The notes beneath the pieces were generated by a model. It did no database searches. It was not told the origin of the DNA and saw nothing but the letters and a program-made list of their open reading frames with translations. Shown here in pieces: positions 14,788 to 27,118 of a DNA stretch of 64,000 nt. The DNA comes from Treponema sp. Lineage in GTDB: Bacteria > Spirochaetota > Spirochaetia > Treponematales > Treponemataceae. The first letter of the stretch is position 1; each line of letters opens with the position of its first letter. The translations under genes and the position numbers were made by a program. Location: positions 1-64,000 of the forward strand of contig JAFZOJ010000066.1 of NCBI GenBank assembly GCA_017550685.1. Direction: 5' to 3'.

Positions 14788-17700
14788 ATGCAGGAACATA
14801 AGAATTTGTACGAACCGTCTTTTGAACATGACAACTGTGGTATTGGAGCTGTTGTAAATATTGATGGTACTAAAACCCATAAGATTGTCGATGACGCATT
14901 GTGTATTGTAGAAAAACTGGAGCATCGTGCAGGTAAAGATGCAAGCGGAGAAACAGGAGATGGAGTTGGAATTCTTCTTCAGATAAGCCACGAGTTTTTT
15001 AAGAAAGAAGCAGAAAAAGAAGGCATAAAGCTTAAGGACGAGCGCGACTATGGTGTGGGAATGTTCTTTTTCCCGTCAGATTCCCAGGAAGTAAAGTCTG
15101 AGATTCATCGTTTTGAAAAATACTGTGAAGAAGAAAAGCTTAAGCTTTTGGGCTGGCGTCATGTTCCGGTAAACACAGACATTCTTGGACAAAAAGCCCG
15201 CGACTGCATGCCTCAGATCTGGCAGTGTTTTATTGAACGTCCTTCAGAATGCGAAAAAGGTCTCCCTTTTGACTGCAGGCTTTATACTGTAAGACGAAAG
15301 TTTGAAAAAGAATTAAAGGAAAGCAAAACCTATATCTGTTCGCTTTCTTCAAGAACAATTGTTTACAAGGGAATGTTCCTTGTAGATCAGCTTAGAAAAT
15401 TTTATGCCGACCTTGAATCCCCTGAATATATTTCCAGCCTTGCTATAGTTCATTCGCGTTTCTCAACCAATACTAACCCGAGCTGGCAGCGAGCTCATCC
15501 AAACAGGCTCATTGCCCACAATGGAGAAATCAATACAATCCGCGGAAATGCAGACAGAATGCTTGCAAGAAACGGAGAAATTGATCTGAACGGTAGCGAC
15601 TCTGCAATGCTTGATAATACCCTTGAGTATTATATGATGAACGGACTTCCGCTCCCATTGGCAATGATGGTTTTAGTTCCACAAAGCTGGCAGCATGACG
15701 AAAGCCTTCCTCAGAATATAAAGGACTTTTATCACTACTGGGCTACAATGATGGAAAGCTGGGATGGACCTGCCGCAATTCTTTTCAGCGACGGAGACAT
15801 ACTTGGTGCAACACTCGACCGCAACGGTTTACGTCCAAGCCGCTATTATATTACAAAGGACAATACACTTATTCTTTCAAGCGAAGTTGGAGTTCTTGAA
15901 ATACCGGAAAGTGAAATTGTAAAAAAATCACGTCTTATGCCAGGTAAGATTCTTCTGGTTGATACAAGAACCAAAAAGCTTATTTCCAATGACGAAATCA
16001 AAAATAAATATGCTGATGAATATCCTTACGGTGAATGGCTAAGTCAGAACCTTATAGGACTTTCTTCCCTTACAATTCCTAACAAAAAGATTCCTGTTTA
16101 TACACTGGGCGAAAGAAACAGACTCTATCACGCATTCGGCTGGAATTACGAAGACGTAAACGAAATGATTCTGCCGATGGCACGTACAGGTGTTGAACCA
16201 ATCGGCTCTATGGGAGTTGATACTGCCTTGGCCTGCATGAGCGACAGTCACCCTTCTCTCTTTGAATATTTTAAGCAGCTGTTTGCTCAGGTTACAAACC
16301 CGCCTATTGATTCTTTGCGCGAAAAGATTGTTACCGATACCACAGTTTATGTTGGTTCAGACGGAGACCTTCTTAACATAAAAGGAAAAAACTGCCACGT
16401 TCTTGAAATTCATAATCCAATCCTTACCGGTACAGATATGATAAAAATCAAGGCGCTGGATACAAAAAATCTTAGGACAACAACAATTTCCATTTTGATG
16501 GAATACGATAAGATAAATCTTAAGGCTGCGCTCGATGAGCTTTTTGAAAAAATTGACGCTGCCTACGATCAGGGCTATAACATCATAGTTCTTTCTGACC
16601 GTGGTGTTGATAAAACTCATGCTGCAATTCCTTCTTTGCTTGCAGTTTCTGCAGTTGAACAATATTTAATCCGTACAAAAAAGCGAACCAAGATTTCAAT
16701 CATTCTGGAAACTGCCGAAGTGCGTAACGTACATCAGGCAGCTATGTGTCTTGGTTATGGTGCCCGTGCCGTAAATCCATATCTGGCACACGAAGCAATT
16801 GCTGAGCTTATTGACCAGAAGATTCTGGACAAGGATTATCACACTGCAATTAATGATTATAACTCTGGAATCATAAACGGAATTGTTAAGATTGCCGCAA
16901 AGATGGGAATCAGTACAATTCAGTCTTATCAGTCTGCTCAGATTTTTGAAGCAGTCGGAATTAATTCAGAAGTAATCGAAAAATATTTTACAAACACAGT
17001 AAGCCGTGTCGGTGGAATTGGTCTTAAGGAAATGGAAGAAGATATTATCTACCATCACGACAAGGCATGGGATCCAAACGGACTTACACAAAACAGTCAT
17101 CTTGATTCAACAGGATATCATAAAATGCGCCGCGGCCCTGGTGCCGAAGACCACATGTATAATCCTGAAACAATTGTAGCGCTCCAGGAAGCAACCCGTA
17201 ATTCTGATTACACACGCTTTAAGGAATACACTGCAATGGTTGATGCAGACGAAAAACCGCATACTTTGCGTGCAATGCTTGATTTTAATTATGATGAAAA
17301 AGGCGGCATTCCTATTGACCAGGTTGAAAGCGCACAGGAAATTGTTCAGAGGTTTAAGACCGGTGCCATGAGCTATGGTTCTATCAGCGAGGAAGCACAT
17401 AAATGTATGGCCGAAGCAATGAACCACCTGCATGGAAAATCTAATTCCGGCGAAGGCGGCGAAAAGCCTGAACGACTTGGAACAATTTATAACAGTGCAA
17501 TCAAGCAGGTTGCCAGCGGACGATTTGGTGTTACCGAAGAATATCTTTTGAGTGCACAGGAAATTCAGATTAAAATGGCACAGGGTGCAAAGCCGGGAGA
17601 AGGCGGCCACCTGCCAGGCAAAAAAGTTTACCCTTGGATTGCGGCTACAAGATATGCAACCCCTGGTGTAAGTCTTATTTCTCCTCCACCTCATCACGAT

Positions 17701-19200
17701 ATTTATTCTATCGAAGACCTTGCACAGCTTATTTATGATTTGAAAAACGCAAACCGAGATGCAAGAATAAGCGTTAAGCTTGTAAGCGAAGCCGGAGTTG
17801 GTACTGTTGCAGCCGGTGTTGCCAAGGCAGGAGCACAGGTTATTCTTATAAGCGGACACGACGGCGGTACCGGTGCAGCCCCAATTTCTTCTATCCACAA
17901 TGCGGGACTTCCTTGGGAGCTTGGTCTTGCCGAAGCACATCAAACCTTAATTCAAAACGGGCTTCGTGGACGTGTAAAAATTGAAACCGACGGAAAGCTT
18001 ATGACCGGCCGTGATGTTGCAATTGCCTGTCTTTTGGGAGCACAGGAATTCGGCTTTGCCACAGCACCACTTGTTACGATGGGCTGCCGCATGATGAGAG
18101 CCTGTCAGAGCGATACCTGTCCATTTGGAATTGCAACCCAGAACGAAAAGCTTCGTGCAAACTTTAAGGGCAAGCCTGAATACGTAGAAAACTTTATGCT
18201 GTTTATTGCACAGGAGCTCAGGGAATACATGGCACGCCTTGGTGTACGTACAATGGACGAGCTTTGCGGAAGAACTGACTTACTCAAGCTCAAGGAAAAA
18301 CAGGGCTTTAAGAGAGCCAAGCTTCTTGATTTGAGCCGCCTGCTTGCAAATACAGAATCTGACGAATGGAAGAAAAATCCTTCTGTATTTGATTTTAAGC
18401 TTGAACAGACACTGGACCTTAAAAAGCTTATTCCGGACTCAGGCAAAAACGAAACAATCAAAATTGAAAGTACCGACCGTACAGTTGCAACAATCTTTGG
18501 AAGCGAGCTTGTAAAAAAATATAAGTCTACACTCAAGGAAGACAGCTATAAAATTAATTTTAATGGTGGTGCGGGACAGAGCTTTGGTGCCTTTATTCCA
18601 AAGGGCTTGAGCATCTATCTTGAAGGCGACGCAAACGACTATCTTGGAAAAGGTCTTAGCGGTGGAAAAATTGTTATAAAAAAACCGCGTGATTTTGCAG
18701 GCAATGCAGATGAAAATATCATCATCGGTAACGTAGCTCTTTTTGGAGCTACCAGCGGTTCGGCATTCATCAACGGTGTTGCGGGCGAAAGATTCTGTGT
18801 TCGTAACTCTGGAGCAACTGCAGTTGTAGAAGGTGCCGGAGATCATGCACTTGAATATATGACAGGCGGTTTTGCAGTAATACTTGGCAAGACAGGAAAA
18901 AATCTTGCGGCAGGTATGAGCGGCGGCGTGGCCTATGTTCTTGACGAAAAGCATGATATTTACAAAAAGCTGAATCACGAATTTGTAACAATGTACGAGC
19001 TTGATGATGAAGTAACTGCCCTTTCGGACGAAACTGATGTTCAAAAGCTTCATTCTCTCATCCAAAAGCACGTTGAAGAAACAGGTTCCGAAAAAGGCAA
19101 AATGATTCTTGCAGATTTTGAAAAGTATATTCCGCAGTTCAAAAAGATAATTCCTAATGATTATCTTAAGGTTAAGACTGCGCAGAAAGCAGCAGAGTAA
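14788..19200 (+). CDS. gltB: Glutamate synthase large subunit
   Basis: A 1470-residue GOGAT alpha subunit, normal length. It hydrolyses glutamine and transfers the ammonia to 2-oxoglutarate, giving two glutamates. The class II glutaminase domain begins at C17 (HDNCGIGA), exposed after removal of a 16-residue propeptide. A central domain (about residues 430-720), the FMN-binding synthase domain (PPPHHDIYSIEDLAQLIYD, ISGHDGGTGAAP) and a 3Fe-4S site (CRMMRACQSDTCPFG) follow, then the C-terminal beta-helix (GGKIVIKKP, NGVAGERFCVRNSGA). TGGAGG sets the start. It is first in an operon with gltD and purF behind a double hexaloop-terminator leader. Long antisense frames inside it are coding shadows. 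Confidence 0.97.
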   Translation: MQEHKNLYEPSFEHDNCGIGAVVNIDGTKTHKIVDDALCIVEKLEHRAGKDASGETGDGVGILLQISHEFFKKEAEKEGIKLKDERDYGVGMFFFPSDSQEVKSEIHRFEKYCEEEKLKLLGWRHVPVNTDILGQKARDCMPQIWQCFIERPSECEKGLPFDCRLYTVRRKFEKELKESKTYICSLSSRTIVYKGMFLVDQLRKFYADLESPEYISSLAIVHSRFSTNTNPSWQRAHPNRLIAHNGEINTIRGNADRMLARNGEIDLNGSDSAMLDNTLEYYMMNGLPLPLAMMVLVPQSWQHDESLPQNIKDFYHYWATMMESWDGPAAILFSDGDILGATLDRNGLRPSRYYITKDNTLILSSEVGVLEIPESEIVKKSRLMPGKILLVDTRTKKLISNDEIKNKYADEYPYGEWLSQNLIGLSSLTIPNKKIPVYTLGERNRLYHAFGWNYEDVNEMILPMARTGVEPIGSMGVDTALACMSDSHPSLFEYFKQLFAQVTNPPIDSLREKIVTDTTVYVGSDGDLLNIKGKNCHVLEIHNPILTGTDMIKIKALDTKNLRTTTISILMEYDKINLKAALDELFEKIDAAYDQGYNIIVLSDRGVDKTHAAIPSLLAVSAVEQYLIRTKKRTKISIILETAEVRNVHQAAMCLGYGARAVNPYLAHEAIAELIDQKILDKDYHTAINDYNSGIINGIVKIAAKMGISTIQSYQSAQIFEAVGINSEVIEKYFTNTVSRVGGIGLKEMEEDIIYHHDKAWDPNGLTQNSHLDSTGYHKMRRGPGAEDHMYNPETIVALQEATRNSDYTRFKEYTAMVDADEKPHTLRAMLDFNYDEKGGIPIDQVESAQEIVQRFKTGAMSYGSISEEAHKCMAEAMNHLHGKSNSGEGGEKPERLGTIYNSAIKQVASGRFGVTEEYLLSAQEIQIKMAQGAKPGEGGHLPGKKVYPWIAATRYATPGVSLISPPPHHDIYSIEDLAQLIYDLKNANRDARISVKLVSEAGVGTVAAGVAKAGAQVILISGHDGGTGAAPISSIHNAGLPWELGLAEAHQTLIQNGLRGRVKIETDGKLMTGRDVAIACLLGAQEFGFATAPLVTMGCRMMRACQSDTCPFGIATQNEKLRANFKGKPEYVENFMLFIAQELREYMARLGVRTMDELCGRTDLLKLKEKQGFKRAKLLDLSRLLANTESDEWKKNPSVFDFKLEQTLDLKKLIPDSGKNETIKIESTDRTVATIFGSELVKKYKSTLKEDSYKINFNGGAGQSFGAFIPKGLSIYLEGDANDYLGKGLSGGKIVIKKPRDFAGNADENIIIGNVALFGATSGSAFINGVAGERFCVRNSGATAVVEGAGDHALEYMTGGFAVILGKTGKNLAAGMSGGVAYVLDEKHDIYKKLNHEFVTMYELDDEVTALSDETDVQKLHSLIQKHVEETGSEKGKMILADFEKYIPQFKKIIPNDYLKVKTAQKAAE

Positions 19201-19212
19201 GTGGAGGCATAT

Positions 19213-20754
19213 ATGGGTAAGACAACTGGTTTTATGGAATTCAAAAGACTTGAAAATGGCAACGTGCCGCCTCTTGTGAGAATTGAAAACTTTAAGGAGT
19301 TTCATCCAAAGCTTGATGAAGCTGCAAGACGTGAGCAGGCTGCCCGATGTATGAATTGCGGTGTACCGATGTGCCAGAGTGCAATCAAGCTTGCGGGAAT
19401 GGTAACAGGCTGTCCGCTTCACAATTATATTCCTGAATGGAACGATGCGCTTTATAACGGACAGTTTGATATGGCTGCCTGGAGACTTTTAAAGACTTCC
19501 AGCTTTCCGGAGTTTACCGGCCGTGTATGTCCGGCTCTCTGCGAAAAAGCCTGCAACCTTGAAAATGACGCAGTAACAATTCACGACAATGAACTTTTTA
19601 TTATTGAAAAAGCTTTTGAAACCGGATACATGAAGCCTACTCCTCCGGTAAACAGATGTGGTAAAAAAGTAGCAGTAATTGGTTCCGGTCCAAGTGGCCT
19701 TGCAGTTGCAGACTGGCTTAACCGAAGAGGATACACAGTTACAGTTTATGAACGCGAGGATCGTGCCGGCGGTTTATTGATGTACGGTATTCCAAACATG
19801 AAGCTTGATAAATCAATTATTGAACGCCGCATAAACTTTATGAAGGCCGAAGGTGTTAATTTTATTTTTAATGCTGATGTAGGAAAAAATTATTCTGCAC
19901 AGGACATTATGAACAATTACGATGCCGTTGCCCTTTGCTGCGGAGCTAAAAAAGCAAGGCCATTATCCTGTACCGGAATTGACAAGCTGCTTGCAGGTGA
20001 AAATGGCGGACTTATGTTTGCCGTTGACTTTTTGACAAAGGTAACCAAGTCTGTTGTTTCACTGGACCAGGCAGAAAAAACTTACAAGGACAATCTTGTA
20101 ATAACTAATGACAATATTAATCTTTCCCTTGAAAAAAACGGAATCTTTGTTAAGGGTAAAGACGTTATAGTACTTGGCGGCGGTGACACAGGAAACGACT
20201 GTACGGGAACCTGTATCCGTCTTGGCTGTAAGAGCGTTACCCAGCTTGAAATGATGCCTGAGCCTCCAAAGGAAAGAACACCTGATAATCCATGGCCGCA
20301 GTGGCCAAAGGTTTTAAAGACCGATTATGGTGCAGAAGAATCAATTGCAAAATTTGGTCATGATCCAAGAGTCTTTAAGACAACTATAAAAGAAATCTAT
20401 TCTACAGATGGAAAAGTTACAGGTGTAAAAACCGTACAGGTAGAATTTAAGAATGTTGACGGTCAGCGTAAGCTTGTAGAAATTGAAGGAAGCGAAAAGG
20501 AACTTGCTGCAGATTTAATTCTTGTTGCCGCAGGTTTCCTTGGCTGCGAAGAATATACACCACAGGCTTTTGGAACTGCTCTTGGACAGCGCGGAACCGT
20601 AACAACACTGGAAACAGGATACCAGACAGAAAATCCGAAAATATTTTCTGCAGGCGACATGCACCGCGGACAGTCACTTGTTGTATGGGCAATTGCCGAA
20701 GGCCGTGAATGTGCACAGCAGATAGACAGGTATTTAGTACAGGGAGCAAAATAA
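19213..20754 (+). CDS. gltD: Glutamate synthase small subunit
   Basis: A 513-residue FAD/NADPH- and [4Fe-4S]-binding beta subunit that feeds electrons to GltB. The N-terminal cysteine clusters (CMNCGVPMC, CPLH, CPALCEKAC) bind two 4Fe-4S centres; the FAD Rossmann motif is GSGPSGLAVAD, and the NADPH motif is VLGGGDTGNDC. A C-terminal SAGDMHRGQSLVVWAIAEGR closes the FAD site. The ATG at 19213 is preferred over the GTG at 19201 because GTGGAGG then serves as ribosome binding site at correct spacing. It lies 12 bp after gltB and one base before purF, so the three are co-transcribed. Confidence 0.96.
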   Translation: MGKTTGFMEFKRLENGNVPPLVRIENFKEFHPKLDEAARREQAARCMNCGVPMCQSAIKLAGMVTGCPLHNYIPEWNDALYNGQFDMAAWRLLKTSSFPEFTGRVCPALCEKACNLENDAVTIHDNELFIIEKAFETGYMKPTPPVNRCGKKVAVIGSGPSGLAVADWLNRRGYTVTVYEREDRAGGLLMYGIPNMKLDKSIIERRINFMKAEGVNFIFNADVGKNYSAQDIMNNYDAVALCCGAKKARPLSCTGIDKLLAGENGGLMFAVDFLTKVTKSVVSLDQAEKTYKDNLVITNDNINLSLEKNGIFVKGKDVIVLGGGDTGNDCTGTCIRLGCKSVTQLEMMPEPPKERTPDNPWPQWPKVLKTDYGAEESIAKFGHDPRVFKTTIKEIYSTDGKVTGVKTVQVEFKNVDGQRKLVEIEGSEKELAADLILVAAGFLGCEEYTPQAFGTALGQRGTVTTLETGYQTENPKIFSAGDMHRGQSLVVWAIAEGRECAQQIDRYLVQGAK

Positions 20755-20755
20755 A

Positions 20756-22150
20756 ATGGGTTTTCGTGACGAATGTGGTGTTGTAGGAGTTTATGGTGCG
20801 CCAAATGCAAGTGCACTCACCTATTTTGGGCTTGTATCCTTGCAGCACCGCGGTCAGGAAAGTGCCGGAATTGCAGTAAGCGACGGTAATAAATTAACTC
20901 TCAAAAAAGCCCTGGGCCTTGTTACTGATGTTTTTAAAACTTCTGATTTTGAAAACCTTAAAGGAAACATTGCCCTGGGACATGTACGCTATGCAACTGC
21001 AGGCGGACGAAGCATTGATAATGCCCAGCCATTTTTAAATACCTTTAAGCTTGGTTCAATTGCACTGGCACACAACGGTCAGCTTGTGAACCACGCAAAA
21101 ATCCGTGAAGAACTTGAAGATAACGGAAGTACTTTTTCAAGCACAAGCGACAGCGAGGTAATCCTTAAGCTCATAGTCCGCAAATTCATCGAAAACGGCG
21201 GCAAGCTCGGGAGCGGCAAAATCCATCAAAACGAAACATTCATTAACGCCGTTACCCAGGCTGTAAACCAGATAAAGGGTTCTTTCTCCCTCTGCATAAT
21301 GACAGAAACCATGCTCATTGGTGTGCGCGACCCTAACGGTATCCGCCCGTTATGCCTTGGCAAAACAGGATCCGGCTACATCCTTGCTTCAGAATCCTGT
21401 GCCATAGATGCAATGAACGGAGAATTTATCCGCGATATAGCACCTGGCGAAATGGTTGTAATAATCGAAGACCAGCTGCGTTCAATCAACTTTGCCAAGC
21501 CAGAAAAACAGACCTGTATTTTTGAATACGTATATTTTGCAAGACCGGACAGCGTAATAGACGGCATTGCAGTACAAAACGCTCGCTACAAAATGGGAGA
21601 AGAGCTTGCCAAAGAAAGCTCTGTTCAGGCAGATGTAGTCATCGGCGTACCCGACAGCGGTATAGGTGCCGCCATGGGTTATGCAAGACAAAGCGGCATT
21701 CCCTACGTAACTGGAATTGTAAAAAACAAATACATAGGCCGAACCTTTATCGCGCCAACCCAGAAGGAGCGCGAAGCCATGGTTTTCGTAAAGCTCAATG
21801 CCATAAAAAGCGATCTTGCCGGTAAGCGTGTAGTAGTAATTGACGATTCCATAGTGCGCGGTACAACAAGCCGCCGCCTTGTAGAAATATTACGCCGTGC
21901 AGGAGCCAAAGAAGTTCATTTCCGTGTAAGCTCCCCTCCGGTAAAATTTCCATGTCACCTTGGTATAGACACCCCAAGTAAAAACGAGCTCATTTCAAGC
22001 ACTCACGAGCTGGAAGAAATCAGATGCGAAATTGGAGCAGACAGCCTTGCCTTTATCAGCCTCCAGGGAATGCTCAATGCACTGTGTTCCTGCTGCGACA
22101 GTGCTCACGGCTTTTGCAAGGGCTGTTTTTCCGGTGAGTATCCTGTTTAA
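20756..22150 (+). CDS. purF: Amidophosphoribosyltransferase
   Basis: A 464-residue enzyme for the first committed step of purine synthesis: PRPP plus glutamine to phosphoribosylamine. The class II glutaminase domain starts at C7 (DECGVVGVYG) after a six-residue propeptide, with SLQHRGQESAGIA as the conserved loop. The phosphoribosyltransferase domain has the PRPP motif VVVIDDSIVRGTTSRR. Cysteines near the end (CSCCDSAHGFCKGC) resemble the 4Fe-4S ligands seen in B. subtilis-type PurF. It is the third gene of the gltB operon, one base after gltD; placing purF here joins another glutamine consumer to the same leader control. Its end meets the ANTAR gene on the other strand 16 bp away. Confidence 0.96.
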   Translation: MGFRDECGVVGVYGAPNASALTYFGLVSLQHRGQESAGIAVSDGNKLTLKKALGLVTDVFKTSDFENLKGNIALGHVRYATAGGRSIDNAQPFLNTFKLGSIALAHNGQLVNHAKIREELEDNGSTFSSTSDSEVILKLIVRKFIENGGKLGSGKIHQNETFINAVTQAVNQIKGSFSLCIMTETMLIGVRDPNGIRPLCLGKTGSGYILASESCAIDAMNGEFIRDIAPGEMVVIIEDQLRSINFAKPEKQTCIFEYVYFARPDSVIDGIAVQNARYKMGEELAKESSVQADVVIGVPDSGIGAAMGYARQSGIPYVTGIVKNKYIGRTFIAPTQKEREAMVFVKLNAIKSDLAGKRVVVIDDSIVRGTTSRRLVEILRRAGAKEVHFRVSSPPVKFPCHLGIDTPSKNELISSTHELEEIRCEIGADSLAFISLQGMLNALCSCCDSAHGFCKGCFSGEYPV

Positions 22151-22166
22151 TAAATTTGGTATTGAA

Positions 22167-22736
22167 TTAATTCTGGTAAGTTTTTATAACCTGTTCAGCA
22201 AGGTTTATACGTTTAAGTCCGCGGTCCATTGCTTCTTTTTCAAGATATCTGTGAGCTTCTGCTTCTGTCATTTTAAGGTGCTCCATTAAAAGAAGCTTGG
22301 CTCTGTTAACCAGACGGATTTCTTCCATCTTGTTTTTAAGCTTGGTTGTCTGGCTTGAAAGAGTCTGCATCTTATATTGAACCGCAATTGCAATTTTCAT
22401 AATGTTATAAAAATAGAAAGGTTCAAAAGGTTTTGTAACAGTAAGGATTCCAAAGCCCTCTACCCTGTATGAGATTTCGTCAAAGTGTTCATTTGGAACA
22501 AGCAGCAAAACTGTTGAATAAGAATCAGAAACATTTTCTGCAAAGTCAGTATCATAACCTTCGCCCGAATCTGCAATAATAATATTAAAGCTTCGTTCGG
22601 TAGAAAGCCTGCGTGCCTCATTAAAATCGCTTGTCGTAGTAAGCTCGAATAATGGAGGCATAAGAAAAGCCGATATTTGAGAAATTATTTTACTGTCTTT
22701 AGAAACCAGCAGAACGCTGTGACTATCAGCTTCCAT
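22167..22736 (-). CDS. ANTAR-domain antiterminator with degenerate receiver
   Basis: A 189-residue protein. Residues about 6-115 are a response-regulator receiver fold; residues about 130-187 are an ANTAR domain (helical: EEIRLVNRAKLLLMEHLKMT, EAHRYLEKEAMDRG, NLAEQVI), the RNA-binding module of AmiR, NasR and EutV. ANTAR proteins bind hexaloop hairpins and stop a terminator from forming. In the receiver, the acidic pair after strand 1 is replaced (VLLVSKDS: S12-K13), though D56 and the strand-5 lysine (TVTKPF) remain, so phosphorylation looks doubtful. A GS gene lies directly upstream, as reported for the clostridial GlnA/NitR pair. It is the last gene of the asnB operon, whose own leader has the presumed target. 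It is the best candidate regulator for all eight hexaloops in this window. Confidence 0.93.
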   Translation of the reverse strand: MEADSHSVLLVSKDSKIISQISAFLMPPLFELTTTSDFNEARRLSTERSFNIIIADSGEGYDTDFAENVSDSYSTVLLLVPNEHFDEISYRVEGFGILTVTKPFEPFYFYNIMKIAIAVQYKMQTLSSQTTKLKNKMEEIRLVNRAKLLLMEHLKMTEAEAHRYLEKEAMDRGLKRINLAEQVIKTYQN

Positions 22737-23924
22737 TTATTTTATAATTGCTCCAAGAACTGATTTTACAAACTCACTGTTTTGTGTAAGATTTTTAGCT
22801 TCGTTCAAAGATTTTGGAAGTGCCTCAAGCTTAAAGCCTTTTGCAATCTTTTCATCAAAAAGATTTTCTTCTATCGATGCCGGCGGTTCAAGCTTATTCT
22901 TAATTCCTTCAATTGCGGCATTAATAATAAGTGTAAGCGCAATATAAATATTACAAAGCGGATCCGGAGAACGTATTTCCAGTCGCTGTGCATTTTTTGC
23001 AGAAGGCAGACGTATAAGCGTAGAACGGTTTTCCTTACCCCAGGAAACATATTCAGGAGCTTTTGAAGAACCAAGTCTGTTGTAAGAATTTTCAGCAGGA
23101 TTTAAGTAATATGTAATTTCTGTCATATGCTTGAGGATTCCCGCAAGAATATGTGGCAGAAGATTATCCTGTGTTCCTTTATAAGAAAGGTTTATATGCA
23201 TTCCGTTACCGGGTGCACCGGCAATAGGCTTTGGAGAAAAGTCTGCATAAAGTCCGTTGCTTGCGGCCTTGGTATTTACAATCCACTTAAAGGTTGCAAC
23301 ATTGTCTGCAGCAGTGAGCGCATCCGAATAATGAAAGTCAATTTCGTTCTGGCCCGGACCTTCTTCATGGTGACTTGCTTCCGGAGTAATTCCCATCTGC
23401 TCAAGAGTAAAACAGATTTCGCGTCTTATGTTTTCTCCGTGATCATCAGGAGCTATATCCATGTAGCCGGCCTTATCAAAGGTTTCTTTTGTAGGTACAC
23501 CCTTTTCGTCAAGTTTAAAAAGATAAAACTCAACCTCGGTTCCAACCATCATTTCTATGCCGCATTCGTTCTTAAGCTTGTTGCAGGCATTCTGCAAAAT
23601 ATTACGGCAATCCTTGCTGTATGGAGTTCCGTCCGGATTAAAGATATTACAGAACATGCGGACAACCTTTCCGGTTGCAGGTCTCCATGGAATAATTGCA
23701 AGAGTAGATGGATCAGGCAAAAGATAAAGCTCTGATTTTTCCGGTCCTTCAAAGCCTTCAATAGCCGAAGAGTCAAATGGAATTCCATGCTCAAAGGCAC
23801 GTTCCAGTTCTCCCGGCATAATCGAAATATTCTTCTGCTTTCCGGTTAAATCAAAAAAAGCAAGACGAATAAATTTTACGTCCTCTTCTTCAACAAATTC
23901 CAAAACTTCATTTTTTGTAAACAT
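22737..23924 (-). CDS. glnA: Short glutamine synthetase (GSI-like)
   Basis: A 395-residue glutamine synthetase, shorter than the typical 440-470 of GSI. N-terminal beta-Grasp (FIRLAFFDLTGKQKNI) and the catalytic barrel are present: GTEVEFYLF, GPGQNEIDFHYSDAL, the ATP/glutamate motif GAPGNGMHINLS, and RLGSSKAPEYVSWG, IRLP and LEIRSPDP. The C-terminal part that carries the adenylylation tyrosine in enteric GSI is missing or altered, so adenylylation is unlikely. It follows pyrG by 33 bp and abuts the ANTAR gene with no gap. In clostridia, an ANTAR regulator next to glnA controls it by antitermination; the same pairing here suggests GS may report nitrogen state to the regulator. That part is inference. 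Confidence 0.9.
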   Translation of the reverse strand: MFTKNEVLEFVEEEDVKFIRLAFFDLTGKQKNISIMPGELERAFEHGIPFDSSAIEGFEGPEKSELYLLPDPSTLAIIPWRPATGKVVRMFCNIFNPDGTPYSKDCRNILQNACNKLKNECGIEMMVGTEVEFYLFKLDEKGVPTKETFDKAGYMDIAPDDHGENIRREICFTLEQMGITPEASHHEEGPGQNEIDFHYSDALTAADNVATFKWIVNTKAASNGLYADFSPKPIAGAPGNGMHINLSYKGTQDNLLPHILAGILKHMTEITYYLNPAENSYNRLGSSKAPEYVSWGKENRSTLIRLPSAKNAQRLEIRSPDPLCNIYIALTLIINAAIEGIKNKLEPPASIEENLFDEKIAKGFKLEALPKSLNEAKNLTQNSEFVKSVLGAIIK

Positions 23925-23957
23925 ACAAAACCTCTTATAACTATTTTATACTTTATA

Positions 23958-27107
<3,150 letters not shown>

Positions 27108-27118
<11 letters not shown>

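Noticed and set aside
18439-19422. Long open frame (327 codons) antisense to gltB/gltD.
   Set aside because: Cys-, Phe- and Lys-rich composition typical of an antisense shadow; no ribosome binding site, and the sense genes are certain.
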